Part shown: positions 25,550-34,550 of the stretch, piece after piece
Layout: every line of letters begins with the position of its first letter
Numbering within the stretch: the stretch's first letter is position 1
Assembly (NCBI GenBank): GCA_965222175.1
Contig: OZ244938.1
Span: 2,232,001-2,296,000, forward strand
Source of the DNA: NORP240 sp965222175
Lineage (GTDB): Bacteria > Pseudomonadota > Gammaproteobacteria > Pseudomonadales > Pseudohongiellaceae
Length of the DNA stretch: 64,000 bases
Direction: 5' to 3'
Translations under genes and position numbers: made by a program
The notes under the pieces: generated by a model
Seen by the model: only the letters and a program-made list of their open reading frames with translations
Told to the model about the DNA's origin: nothing
Database searches by the model: none

Positions 25550-26289
25550 TGTTCCGCCTCCGACGCCAGCAGCTTGCGTGCATTCAACAGATCCTGTTCA
25601 GTATCAATGCCAGCTGGCACCTTATTGCAGGCCGGGGCCATGTGAATCCTGACCCCGTTATAGAGAGCCCGCAACTGCTCCAGCTTTTCCTGGACTTCCA
25701 GCTGCCCCGGCGGCCAGTGGACAAATTCCTTCAGCGTGGCGACACGGTAGGCATAGATGCCGATATGCCGCAGGCAGTTGCCGGCCTGAACGCTGCTGCC
25801 ATAGGGAATCGTTGAACGACTGAAGTACAGCGCAAAGCCATCACTGTCGATCACCACTTTCACCGCGTGGGGACTGTCGACCTCGTGCTGGTCGGTAACA
25901 ATTTCGTAAAGCGAGGCAATGCCGGCGCGGTCATTGTTGCGCAGGTTGTCAGCCACCTGGTCGATGGCTTCCGGTGGGATCAGGGGTTCGTCACCCTGCA
26001 CGTTGACCACGATATGGTCGTCAGCCAGGTCCAATGCCGCCGCGACTTCATGAATCCGATCGGTACCCGAGCGATGAGTACTGTCCGTCATGCGGACCTG
26101 GCCGCCAAACCGGGTTACGGCATCGACGATGCGCTGGTCGTCAGTGGCCACGTGGACGTCAGCGGCCCTGCTGCGCAGCGCCCGCTGGTAGACGTGCTGA
26201 ATCAGCGGCCTGCCATCGAGGTCCAGCAGGGGTTTGCCCGGCAGACGCGTGGCACCGTATCTTGCCGGAATGATGACCGTGAAGCTCAC
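25546..26289 (-). CDS. kdsB: CMP-KDO synthetase (3-deoxy-manno-octulosonate cytidylyltransferase)
   Basis: The 247-residue enzyme activates KDO with CTP for transfer to lipid A. It begins with FTVIIPARYGATRLPGKPL, the nucleotide-binding loop of the family, and has VNVQGDEPLIPP with the metal-binding acidic residue, YFSRSTIPYG, and LRHIGIYAYR. Length matches the family. Start and stop overlap those of the Trm112-like gene and the phosphatase gene by four bases each, so it lies inside a tightly coupled operon with lpxK and msbA, all needed for the inner part of lipopolysaccharide. Confidence 0.97.
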   Translation of the reverse strand: MSFTVIIPARYGATRLPGKPLLDLDGRPLIQHVYQRALRSRAADVHVATDDQRIVDAVTRFGGQVRMTDSTHRSGTDRIHEVAAALDLADDHIVVNVQGDEPLIPPEAIDQVADNLRNNDRAGIASLYEIVTDQHEVDSPHAVKVVIDSDGFALYFSRSTIPYGSSVQAGNCLRHIGIYAYRVATLKEFVHWPPGQLEVQEKLEQLRALYNGVRIHMAPACNKVPAGIDTEQDLLNARKLLASEAEQ

Positions 26290-26480
26290 TGGTATTTCTC
26301 GCGCTCTTCATCGCTCAGCTGCCTGGCCTCGTCGCTGAGCATCACCGGGATATCGTCTCTTATCGGATAAGCCAGCCGGTCGGCACGACAGATAAGCTCG
26401 GCGGCTTCCCGATTGTAAATCAGTACGCCCTTGCAGATCGGGCACACCAGTATTTCCATCAACTTGTGATCAAGGCTCAT
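26286..26480 (-). CDS. ycaR: Trm112-family small zinc-ribbon-like protein (YcaR-like)
   Basis: The protein has 64 residues and the Trm112 pattern: MEILVCPICKGVL with a C-x-x-C pair, then LICRADRLAYPIRDDIPVML. The second cysteine pair of zinc-binding homologues is reduced to one Cys. Eukaryotic and archaeal relatives activate methyltransferases; the bacterial role is unsettled. It lies between lpxK and kdsB, overlapping each by four bases, the same neighbours as ycaR in E. coli. Confidence 0.93.
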   Translation of the reverse strand: MSLDHKLMEILVCPICKGVLIYNREAAELICRADRLAYPIRDDIPVMLSDEARQLSDEEREKYQ

Positions 26481-27544
26481 CGGCTTGACTGACCTAATTC
26501 GTGAATCTGGTCCGCACGCTGTTTACGCTGCGCCACCAGCTGCTGTATTTCCTCCACCAGGCGGGCCATCAGCCCTTCGGAGAGGTCCACCTCCACTGCC
26601 AGGTACCAGAAGTTCGGTCCGGCGAACTGTTCGCATTTTACCGCATCCTTCTCGGTCATGACGACCGGGTGTCGGGGGTCGATATCCAGGGCGGCCAGGT
26701 CTTCTTCGGTAAAAGGATGGTGATCCGGGAAATCGTGCCGCTCCACCGTGTACGGTAGTGTGGCCAGCACGTTGAAAAAACGATCCGGATTGCCGATTCC
26801 GGTCACTGCATGAATGGTGGTGCCGATATTGAACGGCGCTCCGCGAAACGGTTTTTTCTCACCGGATTCCATGCTGACCAGGTAGGTCGGCTGCAACCGC
26901 ATGGAGCTGGCATGCTGCAGCTCCGGTGGCAATTTATCAGGGTCAGTCTGCCCGTTGACCACCACGTGGGCAACTGACTGCAGGCGACTCACCGGTTCCC
27001 GCAGTGGACCGGCCGGCAGGCACATGCCGTTGCCGAACAGGCGCTCCCCGTCGACGACCACGATCTCCATGTCACGGGGGAGCGCGTAGTGCTGCATGCC
27101 GTCGTCACTGAGGACAACATCGCAATGAAAATCGCTGCAGATTTTTTCCAGGGCCTGCACCCGATCCGGGTCCACCACCATGGGACAATCGAGCATCCGG
27201 GCAATCAGCAGCGCCTCATCCCCGGTCTCGTCCACCGAGGAATCGCTATTCACGGAAAATGGGTAATGTGGCGCTTTTCCCAGGTAACCCCGACTGATGA
27301 TGCCAGGCTTAAGTCCGGCTTTCTGCAGGGCTCGACCCAGGCCGATAATGAGCGGTGTCTTACCGGTACCGCCAACGGAAATATTGCCCACCACCACCAC
27401 CGGCACCGGTGCGGGATGAGCCCGGGCAACCGCGGCATGATAGCGACGACGTACCGCCGCCAGGGCCCGGAATAAGTAAGACAAAGGCAGCAGCAGGATC
27501 AGCCAGCCGGCTCTCTGATACCAGGCCTTCTCGATGGATCGCAT
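26477..27544 (-). CDS. lpxK: Tetraacyldisaccharide 4'-kinase
   Basis: The 355-residue inner-membrane-associated kinase phosphorylates the lipid A disaccharide at position 4' using ATP. It starts with a hydrophobic anchor (AGWLILLLPLSYLFRALAAV) and has the P-loop VGNISVGGTGKTPL, SRGYLGK, and the conserved SDDGMQHY plus VTGIGNPDRFF motifs. Length is close to the family norm. The start ATG shares its first base with the stop of msbA, and the stop overlaps the Trm112-like gene, so it belongs to a single msbA-lpxK-ycaR-kdsB transcript as in E. coli. Confidence 0.97.
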   Translation of the reverse strand: MRSIEKAWYQRAGWLILLLPLSYLFRALAAVRRRYHAAVARAHPAPVPVVVVGNISVGGTGKTPLIIGLGRALQKAGLKPGIISRGYLGKAPHYPFSVNSDSSVDETGDEALLIARMLDCPMVVDPDRVQALEKICSDFHCDVVLSDDGMQHYALPRDMEIVVVDGERLFGNGMCLPAGPLREPVSRLQSVAHVVVNGQTDPDKLPPELQHASSMRLQPTYLVSMESGEKKPFRGAPFNIGTTIHAVTGIGNPDRFFNVLATLPYTVERHDFPDHHPFTEEDLAALDIDPRHPVVMTEKDAVKCEQFAGPNFWYLAVEVDLSEGLMARLVEEIQQLVAQRKQRADQIHELGQSSR

Positions 27545-29334
27545 TACTTCTCCGTTGTGGTCGACTCGCTGAACTGCATGCGATGCAGTTTCGCATATTG
27601 CCGGTCAAGCGCAAGCAGTTCCGCGTGATTGCCGGACTCGATGATTCGGCCATTCTCCATGACCAGGATGAGGTCGGCATTTTCCACGGTGGACAGGCGG
27701 TGGGCAATGACGATAGTGGTACGGCCCTGCATCAGCGTCTTCAGCGCTTTCTGGATTTCCTGCTCGGACTCGGAATCCAGTGCCGAGGTGGCTTCGTCGA
27801 GAATCAGCAGCGGGGCGTCTTTCAGCAGTGCCCGGGCAATGGCCAGTCGCTGACGCTGACCACCGCTGAGCTGGCTGGCCTCGTCACCAACCTCGGTATC
27901 GATGCCTTCCGGAAGTTTCTCGATAAACTCCATGGCATGGGCATTGCCGGCGGCTTCGATGATCTTTTTGCGGTCCATCGTAGCGTAGCTGCCGTAGGCG
28001 ATGTTTTCCGCCACCGTGGCATTGAACAGCACCACCTGCTGGGTCACCAATGAAATCTGGTTACGCAGGTCATCCAGTGAATAGGCCGTCAGGGGCACGT
28101 CGTCCAGCAGTATCTGCCCCTCATCGGCCTCGTAAAAACGCGGTATCAGGCTGACCAGGGTGGATTTACCGCTGCCGGATTTACCGACCAGGGCAATGAC
28201 CTGTCCCGGCTCCGCGCTGAACGACACATCGTGCAGGGCCACCATGTCCCGGCCATAGGAAAAGGTGACCTGTCGAAATTCCAGTCTGCCCTTTACCCGG
28301 TCGACGTGATAGCTGCCGGTGTCTTTTTCGCTTTTCTCGTCCAGCAGGCCAAAGATACTTTCCGCCGCGGCCAGGCCCCGCTGGATTACCGCGTTGACCT
28401 GGGACAGCTGCCGGATCGGCTTGGCCAGTAGCCCGGCCATGGTCAGGAAGGCAACAAAATCGCCGGCCGACTTGTCGGCGAAGAACTCCGGTGACATGGC
28501 CAGCCAGATCAGTACCGCCATGGCAATGGCGACGAACATCTGGATCAGGGGAGTGCTGATGGACTGGGTCAGGGCCATCTGCATGTTCTGCTTGCGATTC
28601 CGTTCACTGGCCCTGGAAAATTTTCCGGCAACGAAATCCTTGGCGCCGAAGGTGCGCACAACCCGGTGACCCTTCACCGTTTCCGTGGTTATCTGGGTCA
28701 CGTTACCCATGGAATCCTGCATCTTGGTGCTGTACTTGCGAAAGCGTCGCGCGGCAGCGGAAACCGTCAATCCCACCACCGGCGCCACCACCAGGAAGGT
28801 CAGGCTCAGCTGCCAGTCGGTAATCAACAGCGCCGACATCAGGCCCACGACGGTGAGCCCTTCCCGCAGCACAACGGTCAGGGCATTACTGGCCGCACCG
28901 GTAATCTGGGTGACGTCGTAGGTTACCTTGGACACGATGTGCCCCGACGTGCTCCGGTCGAAATAGCTCACCGGCAGATCCAGCAGGCGCTGGACCAACT
29001 CGCAGCGTACCTTGTGCACGACGTGATTGGCGACATGGGCGATGCCGTAACCGCCCATGATGCCGCCGATGCCGCGCACCACCACGATCAGCACGCAAAG
29101 AACCGGGCTGAGAATGCGCAACTGTTCGTAGTTCTGGGATTCGATGGCGTCGACGGTCCATCCCAGCCATTGGGCGGTGGCGACGGAAGTGGCGGCAAAT
29201 ATCAGGTAGCCGACGATACTCAGCTCGAACGCGAACAGGTGAGGCTTCACGTAGCGCAGCAGGCGCCGGTAAAGTTTCCAGCTGTCTTTGAAACGAACTT
29301 GTCGGTCGGGCTTTACTCTTGCTTTTTTACTCAC
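27544..29334 (-). CDS. msbA: Lipid A export ATP-binding/permease protein MsbA
   Basis: This 596-residue ABC half-transporter flips lipid A-core across the inner membrane. The N-terminal 320 residues hold about six membrane segments (LSIVGYLIFAATSVATAQWLG, LCVLIVVVRGIGGIMGGYGIA, LSLTFLVVAPVVGLTV and others). The nucleotide-binding domain has Walker A ALVGKSGSGKST, a Q-loop, the signature LSGGQRQRLAIARALL, Walker B LLILDEATSALD and the H-loop IAHRLS. It works as a homodimer. It follows exbD by 16 bases and is coupled to lpxK by a one-base overlap. Confidence 0.97.
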   Translation of the reverse strand: MSKKARVKPDRQVRFKDSWKLYRRLLRYVKPHLFAFELSIVGYLIFAATSVATAQWLGWTVDAIESQNYEQLRILSPVLCVLIVVVRGIGGIMGGYGIAHVANHVVHKVRCELVQRLLDLPVSYFDRSTSGHIVSKVTYDVTQITGAASNALTVVLREGLTVVGLMSALLITDWQLSLTFLVVAPVVGLTVSAAARRFRKYSTKMQDSMGNVTQITTETVKGHRVVRTFGAKDFVAGKFSRASERNRKQNMQMALTQSISTPLIQMFVAIAMAVLIWLAMSPEFFADKSAGDFVAFLTMAGLLAKPIRQLSQVNAVIQRGLAAAESIFGLLDEKSEKDTGSYHVDRVKGRLEFRQVTFSYGRDMVALHDVSFSAEPGQVIALVGKSGSGKSTLVSLIPRFYEADEGQILLDDVPLTAYSLDDLRNQISLVTQQVVLFNATVAENIAYGSYATMDRKKIIEAAGNAHAMEFIEKLPEGIDTEVGDEASQLSGGQRQRLAIARALLKDAPLLILDEATSALDSESEQEIQKALKTLMQGRTTIVIAHRLSTVENADLILVMENGRIIESGNHAELLALDRQYAKLHRMQFSESTTTEK

Positions 29335-29350
29335 CGACTCTGTTTGCCTG

Positions 29351-29791
29351 TCATTGCGTCTCGGTAGCCTGCTCTGTTTCCCGGGGGCGTTGCGTGGCGA
29401 TGCTCAGCCGGGTAAAGCCCAGTTGACCGATTCCGTCCATGGCGGTCACCACCGACTGGTGGGTGGCCTCGGCATCGGCAATCAGCAGTATGGGCACAGT
29501 TTTGTCATTTTGTGTAGCCAATTCCAGCCCCTGCATCAGGGTCGCGATATCCGTGTTCACCAGCGGCCGGCCATTGATGGTGTAGGTGCCGTTGCGACTC
29601 ACGGTGATTTCGATCTGCTCCGGTATCGCCTCCGTAGGCGCCGCCTCCGCTTCCGGCAGATTGACAATCAGGCGCGTTTCCCGGGTAAAGGTAGTGGTTA
29701 CCATGAAAAAGATCAGCAGCAGGAACACCACATCGATCAACGGTGTTATGTTGATCGGCAACTCTTCGCGAATCTTACGTTTAAACTTCAC
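29351..29791 (-). CDS. exbD: ExbD/TolR-family proton-motive-force transducer
   Basis: The protein has 146 residues with one N-terminal membrane helix, NITPLIDVVFLLLIFFMVTT, carrying the essential aspartate (PLIDVVF), and a periplasmic domain (IEITVSRNGTYTINGRP). With the MotA/TolQ/ExbB protein encoded just upstream it forms a proton channel that powers an outer-membrane process. The start overlaps the partner's stop by four bases. No tonB or tolA is in the window, so the energised partner is unknown. Its constant place beside comEC, msbA and lpxK in many gammaproteobacteria suggests an envelope role. Confidence 0.93.
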   Translation of the reverse strand: MKFKRKIREELPINITPLIDVVFLLLIFFMVTTTFTRETRLIVNLPEAEAAPTEAIPEQIEITVSRNGTYTINGRPLVNTDIATLMQGLELATQNDKTVPILLIADAEATHQSVVTAMDGIGQLGFTRLSIATQRPRETEQATETQ

Positions 29792-30420
29792 GAATTTCTC
29801 TCTTTGACCTCAACCGTGCGGTCGGTATGCAGCGCATCCACCAGCTTGATGGATTCCTGTTCCAGGCTGAGGATAAGGCTGTCGACCTTGCGGGTGAAAT
29901 AACGATGAAACATGTAGGTGGGAATAGCAACCGACAGGCCTGCAGCGGTGGAAATCAGCGCTTCCGAAATACCGCCGGCCAGGGCGTTGGCGTTACCGGT
30001 ACCCTGCAGCATGATTTCACTGAACACCCGGATCATGCCCACCACCGTGCCCAGCAATCCCAGCAGCGGAGTGATGGCGGCGATGGTGCCCAGGGTATTG
30101 AGGTAGCGTTCCATGTCGTGAACCACCTGGGCGGCGGACTGTTCGATGCTCTCGATCATGGCCGCGCGTCCGTACTTGGAGTTGACCAGCCCGGTAGCCA
30201 GGATCTGGCCCAGCGGTGACGACAGCCGCAGCTCCCGCAGCTTGCCGGAATCCAGCTGATTGTTCTTGATCCAGGTCCACACCTGGGCGAGGACATACTT
30301 GGGAGTGATACGGGCGGCACTGAGCGTCCAGAAGCGCTCGATGATGATGGCGATAGCCAGTACGGAACAAACGATGATGGGCACCATCAGCCACCCACCT
30401 GCCCGAATTAAGTCAATCAC
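29788..30420 (-). CDS. exbB: MotA/TolQ/ExbB-family proton channel protein
   Basis: The protein has 210 residues: an N-terminal membrane helix (GGWLMVPIIVCSVLAIAIIIERFW), a cytoplasmic loop of about 100 residues, and two more helices (LGTIAAITPLLGLLGTVVGMI and ISTAAGLSVAIPTYMFHRYF). The G-L-L-G-T-V-G-M stretch is diagnostic for the family. It partners with the ExbD-like protein directly downstream. The gene begins a short distance after comEC, and the 105-base gap holds a 26-base stem-loop. Confidence 0.94.
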   Translation of the reverse strand: MIDLIRAGGWLMVPIIVCSVLAIAIIIERFWTLSAARITPKYVLAQVWTWIKNNQLDSGKLRELRLSSPLGQILATGLVNSKYGRAAMIESIEQSAAQVVHDMERYLNTLGTIAAITPLLGLLGTVVGMIRVFSEIMLQGTGNANALAGGISEALISTAAGLSVAIPTYMFHRYFTRKVDSLILSLEQESIKLVDALHTDRTVEVKERNS

Positions 30421-30463
30421 TAGAAGTCTCCTGCTGTTACGCGCGTTACTTTACCATAATCCT

Positions 30464-30489
30464 ATCCCTGCAAGGATTCCTTGCGGGAT
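30464..30489. other. Stem-loop between comEC and exbB
   Basis: Arms ATCCCTGCAAGG and CCTTGCGGGAT pair with a single bulged T around the loop ATT. Read leftward there is no T run after it, so it is not a good terminator for comEC. It may affect message processing between comEC and the exbB-exbD-msbA genes. Confidence 0.35.
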
Positions 30490-30525
30490 TTCACATTGCG
30501 GTATCACAACCGGGTTGCCAGCAGG

Positions 30526-32946
30526 CTACCCGTCGGTATTGCTGCCGCTGGCAGACCAGTGCCAGTAGCGTCGATGGAATCGCCGGTAGCGTTGCACTGC
30601 CGGTGGCTGATGAGCGTCACTGACAACAACACTGATCATCCCCTCGTCGGCAGTCATCAGCTGACGACTGCCAATGGCGGCAAGGCGCTGACGCACGCGG
30701 GCAGCCGGGTGTCCGAACTGGTTACGATAGCCGGCGGAATGGATTACCAGCGATGGCCTGGTGTGTCGCACAAACAGCCCGGTGGACGAGGTGTTGCTGC
30801 CATGATGGGCGGCTACCAGCAGATCCAGGTCAGCCGGTGGTGCATTGGTCGTCAGCAGCAGCCGCTCCACCGGCCCCTCGATGTCACCAGGCAACAACAG
30901 GGTGAATCCGTCGGCGCGAACCAGCAGAACACAGGAACTGTTGTTGCCGCTGACCGCAGTTCCCGGTCCGGCGGCGGCCGTCGGATTGAAGGGATACAGA
31001 AAGCTGAATTCCACCCCGTCCCAGCGCCAGCTCTGACCACGGCCACAGCGGTCCCCCGCCACCGGGAGCTCCGGCAGTGGCTCACCGCTGATCAGGCGAT
31101 CCACCGCCATGGCCTGCAGCAGGCCGGCCGCGCCACCGGCATGATCGTTGTCGCCGTGACTGACCACCAGGGTATCCACCCGGCCCACCCCCAGGTGGCG
31201 CAATACCGGTACCACGATAGCAGTGCCGCTGTCGAAACCGCTGACATACCGGGGCCCTGTGTCGTACACCAGGGTATGACCGGCGGTCTGCAGGACAACC
31301 GCAAGTCCCTGGCCGACATCCAGGACATGGACCGTCAGCAGCGGGCCGTCGTCCGTCACCGGCGGTACCTGTAGAAAGGGAAGCAACAGCAGCAGGGCCA
31401 ATGCCCGGTAGCGACCGCCGCCGGGCAGCAGCAACAGCAGCGAGCCGGTTATGGCAGCCAGCAGCAACAGTCCGGACACCGGGAAAATCGGCCAGCTTGT
31501 CACCATCCCCGGTACCTGCTGCGGTATCGCCACCAGCCAGTCCAGCACCTGGTAAAGCCAGCCGAACAAGTGATCCACGGCCTGGAAAAGGGCTACTCCC
31601 AGGGGCGGGTACAGCAGGACCACCATGCTTGCCAGCAGGCACAGCGGAACCACCAGCCAGCTGACCAGCGGTATGGCGACAGTGTTGGCCAGCGGGGCAA
31701 TCAGCGACAGCTGTCCCAGCCAGACACCGAGGGGCACCAGCAACCCGACAAAGACCACCAGCTGTGGCGCCAGCAGCGCACGCCAACTGATGCGCTGCCT
31801 GCCGGCACCCGCCCGGGGCGTTCCGGTGAATACCAGTAACAGTGCTGTCACCGCCCCAAATGACAGCCACAGGCCAGCGCCGGTAGCCGCCATGGGGTCC
31901 AGCAGCGACACCACCAGCAAGGCCAGCGACAGCGAAGCCAGGGCACTGCCGTTGAGGCTCAACATCCGGCTGATCATGAACACCGCCACCATCACCAGGG
32001 CCCGCTGGGCAGGCAGGGCAAAGCCGGCCATCAGGCTGTAACCGGCCGCCGCCAGGATTGCGGCCAGGGCGGCAGCCTGCTGGGCGGGCAGCCACAGCAT
32101 CAGGGTTGTACTGCAGCGCCAAAGTCGGCCGGTCAGCAAGGCCGACAGCCCGGCAAACAGGGCGACATGCAACCCGGAAATGACCACCAGGTGGTTGGTT
32201 CCCGTAGCCGTGAACAGGGCCCACTGCTGGTCGGACAGCTGACTGCGATCACCCAGGCTCAGGGCCAGGATGACCGCTTGAAAGGCCAGTCCGTCGGTGG
32301 CTGCCAGCAGGCGCTGGCGCAGTGCCGATCGCCATGCCAGCAACCGGCGGGATTCCCCGACAGTGCAGCGGTTAGCGGCTCCCGGCCTGACATAGCCGCG
32401 GGCGCTCAGTCCCTGCTGAAACAGCCAGGCTTCGTAGTCGAAAGTCCCCGGGTTGGCAAAGCCGTGAGGCTGCTGCAACCTGATCGTCCAGTGGCAGCGC
32501 TGACCGGCGCGGATGCCCGTCGCATCCCGGGAGGTCGGTGCATCGGTAGCAGTCCGGACCTGGGAATCATAGTGGTTGAGCAACACCCTGCGACCGACAA
32601 TTCCCGGGTCGCCGGTTTCCACCCGGAAGTGAAAGCGCTGGCCGTTGACGCGTCTCTCAGGCAGCGAAACAACCACCCCGGTGACCGCAAGATCCATCCC
32701 CTCCAGGGCCACCGGCAGTCGTTGCCGCAGCAGCTGGTCGGCGCGCAGCAGGTGCCAGGTCAGCCCCAGCAGGAAGCAGACGACGAGGACAGACCCTCCC
32801 CGCAGGACCGGGTGGCGGGTTGATGACATGACGCTGATGGCCGTCACCGGCAGCGCGGCAACCAGCGGCCACCACCAGGGAACCAGGGCCGGCCACAACG
32901 CCACGGTATGTATCCCCGCCACGGCGGCCAGCATCCGTGTTTGCAT
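30526..32946 (-). CDS. comEC: ComEC/Rec2 DNA-uptake channel protein
   Basis: From ATG 32946, preceded by AGGAAGG, the protein has 806 residues. It shows the three parts of the family: an N-terminal extracellular OB-like region (DUF4131; FHFRVETGDPG, CHWTIRL), a competence membrane domain with many helices (VISGLHVALFAGLSALL and later segments), and a C-terminal metallo-beta-lactamase-like domain (LDVGQGLAVVLQT, VSHGDNDHAGGAAGLL, VAAHHGSNTS). It carries single-stranded DNA through the inner membrane during natural transformation. The metal-binding His and Asp residues are intact, so the gene looks functional. It sits between lolE and exbB, as in related genomes. Confidence 0.95.
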   Translation of the reverse strand: MQTRMLAAVAGIHTVALWPALVPWWWPLVAALPVTAISVMSSTRHPVLRGGSVLVVCFLLGLTWHLLRADQLLRQRLPVALEGMDLAVTGVVVSLPERRVNGQRFHFRVETGDPGIVGRRVLLNHYDSQVRTATDAPTSRDATGIRAGQRCHWTIRLQQPHGFANPGTFDYEAWLFQQGLSARGYVRPGAANRCTVGESRRLLAWRSALRQRLLAATDGLAFQAVILALSLGDRSQLSDQQWALFTATGTNHLVVISGLHVALFAGLSALLTGRLWRCSTTLMLWLPAQQAAALAAILAAAGYSLMAGFALPAQRALVMVAVFMISRMLSLNGSALASLSLALLVVSLLDPMAATGAGLWLSFGAVTALLLVFTGTPRAGAGRQRISWRALLAPQLVVFVGLLVPLGVWLGQLSLIAPLANTVAIPLVSWLVVPLCLLASMVVLLYPPLGVALFQAVDHLFGWLYQVLDWLVAIPQQVPGMVTSWPIFPVSGLLLLAAITGSLLLLLPGGGRYRALALLLLLPFLQVPPVTDDGPLLTVHVLDVGQGLAVVLQTAGHTLVYDTGPRYVSGFDSGTAIVVPVLRHLGVGRVDTLVVSHGDNDHAGGAAGLLQAMAVDRLISGEPLPELPVAGDRCGRGQSWRWDGVEFSFLYPFNPTAAAGPGTAVSGNNSSCVLLVRADGFTLLLPGDIEGPVERLLLTTNAPPADLDLLVAAHHGSNTSSTGLFVRHTRPSLVIHSAGYRNQFGHPAARVRQRLAAIGSRQLMTADEGMISVVVSDAHQPPAVQRYRRFHRRYWHWSASGSNTDG

Positions 32947-33000
32947 GATTCCTTCCTGTGGCACCGGCAGGCATACCATCCAGCGCCGTGGCGTTCTCCC

Positions 33001-33090
33001 GATCCTCTACATCACGAGTCTCTACATTACGATCCACCACATTACGGTCCACTACATCACGATCGACTACATCCCGATCATTTACCGATG
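33001..33090. repeat. Tandem 15-bp repeat array upstream of comEC
   Basis: Five consecutive 15-base units, close to GATCNACTACATYAC, run from 33001 to 33075, and a decayed sixth follows. The units differ by 2-5 bases each. The array starts 55 bases upstream of the comEC start codon, in the gap of about 320 bases between lolE and comEC, in the region where the comEC promoter should lie. No gene is convincing in it on either strand. It may be neutral slippage DNA or repeated protein-binding sites. Confidence 0.75.
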
Positions 33091-33269
33091 GGGCTGCGAA
33101 CCGCGAATCCGTCGCTACCTTCAGTGTAGTGACCCCGGGCGCAAGGCGCCACGCAGCGCCGGTTTACGGGTTTGGCCCGGTGGCAACGGTGATTACGGAA
33201 AGCTTATGTCAGCGAAGCGGAAATGCGGCGGGAATGCCAACCCGGACCCGGGAGGCCCGGGCCCGACTG

Positions 33270-34550
33270 TCATTCGGTACGCAAGGCCTCTGCGGGCTGT
33301 ACCGAGGCAGCCCGCCTAGCCGGATAGATGGTTGCCAGGATTGACAGGAAAAGCACGCCCAGTGAAATCCCCACCAGGTCCGAAAGCTTGATCTGCGAGG
33401 GCAGAAAATCGATGGGATAGACTTCCGCATTGAGCAATTGTACGCCCAGCCAGGATTCGATGAGCCGTGCCAGGTCACCCACTCCCAGCGCAGCCAGTAC
33501 CCCCAGGGTGATACCGATGGCCACGCCGATGACTCCGACCATGAAGCCCTGGAGCATGAAAATCTGGCCGATGGTACGGGGACTCGCCCCCATGGTGCGC
33601 AATATGGCTATGTCGGAACGCTTGTCCCGCACCACCATGATCAGGCTGACCACCAGGTTGAATGCCGCCACGGCCACCAGCAACCACAACATCAGCCCGA
33701 CTATGGTTCGCGAGAACAGGATATTTTCGTAAACACTGCCAAACAGCTGCGTCCAGGTCACCAGCTGCATGCCGGGGGGCAACTGGGGTTGCAGCTCCAG
33801 CCGGACCTGGTCGGCGGCCAGTACGTCCTGTAAGCGCACCCGCAGACCCGTGTAGGAATTGCGCAATTTGAACAGCGCCCGGGCCGCCGCAATATTGATC
33901 ACCGCAAGTTCGCTGTCCAGCTCCTGGGTACCGACCCGGTAGATGCCTACTACCCGGAACGCCCGGTAAGACGGCAGCGGCGTCAGCGGATTGACGTTGA
34001 TGGCCAGGGAAAACAGGTCGACGGAATCGCCCACCGCAACCCCCAGGTTTGCTGCCAGCGTCTGCCCCAGCACCACGCCCCAGCGCTCGTCCGCCAGGGC
34101 CGCCAGCGAGCCTGCCACCATAAACCTGTCCAGCAGGGAGATGGATGCTTCCCGCCCGGCATCGACACCATTGACCAGCACGCCCTTGCTGTAAATCTCG
34201 TTGGCCACGATGCCGGTTTGCTCGATCAGCGGCGCCACGGCTTCCACGTCCGCCCGCTGCGCAACCAGTTCCTCGAGCTGCTGCCAGTCCTGCTGACTGA
34301 AATTTTCCTCGGTTGATAGAGTGATATGCGGCACTATCCCCAGAATATTTTCGCGCACCTCGCGATCAAAACCATTCATTACAGAAAGAACGGTTATCAG
34401 GATCGTCACACCAAGGGCCAGCCCGAAGATGGAAACGGCGGACATGAAGGAGACCAGCTGACTGCGCTTGCCGACGCTGATATAGCGCGTGGCGATAAAT
34501 TTCGCCAGCCACAGCGGCCTGGCATTACGCCTCGTCATGCAGCTCGCCAT
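33270..34550 (-). CDS. lolE: Lipoprotein-releasing system permease LolE
   Basis: The protein has 426 residues (422 if the ATG at 34538 is used; both starts overlap lolD and have weak ribosome-binding sites). It has one N-terminal membrane helix (SAVSIFGLALGVTILITVLSVMNGF), a large periplasmic domain, and three C-terminal helices of the FtsX/MacB type (IVGLMLWLLVAVAAFNLVVSL, GVIGVAIGITLGVLAALGVG, GISLGVLFLSILATIYPARRA). With LolC and LolD it extracts outer-membrane lipoproteins from the inner membrane and hands them to LolA. It is the last gene of lolCDE. The GC-rich palindrome just past its stop lacks a T run. Confidence 0.93.
   Translation of the reverse strand: MASCMTRRNARPLWLAKFIATRYISVGKRSQLVSFMSAVSIFGLALGVTILITVLSVMNGFDREVRENILGIVPHITLSTEENFSQQDWQQLEELVAQRADVEAVAPLIEQTGIVANEIYSKGVLVNGVDAGREASISLLDRFMVAGSLAALADERWGVVLGQTLAANLGVAVGDSVDLFSLAINVNPLTPLPSYRAFRVVGIYRVGTQELDSELAVINIAAARALFKLRNSYTGLRVRLQDVLAADQVRLELQPQLPPGMQLVTWTQLFGSVYENILFSRTIVGLMLWLLVAVAAFNLVVSLIMVVRDKRSDIAILRTMGASPRTIGQIFMLQGFMVGVIGVAIGITLGVLAALGVGDLARLIESWLGVQLLNAEVYPIDFLPSQIKLSDLVGISLGVLFLSILATIYPARRAASVQPAEALRTE

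Noticed and set aside
31082..32224. A 380-codon frame overlapping comEC in another frame of the same strand
   Set aside because: ComEC motifs run through this region in the main frame; the other frame is proline- and glycine-rich without a motif.
33001..33090. The 15-bp repeats as a CRISPR array
   Set aside because: Units abut with no spacers, are far shorter than CRISPR repeats, and no cas genes are present.
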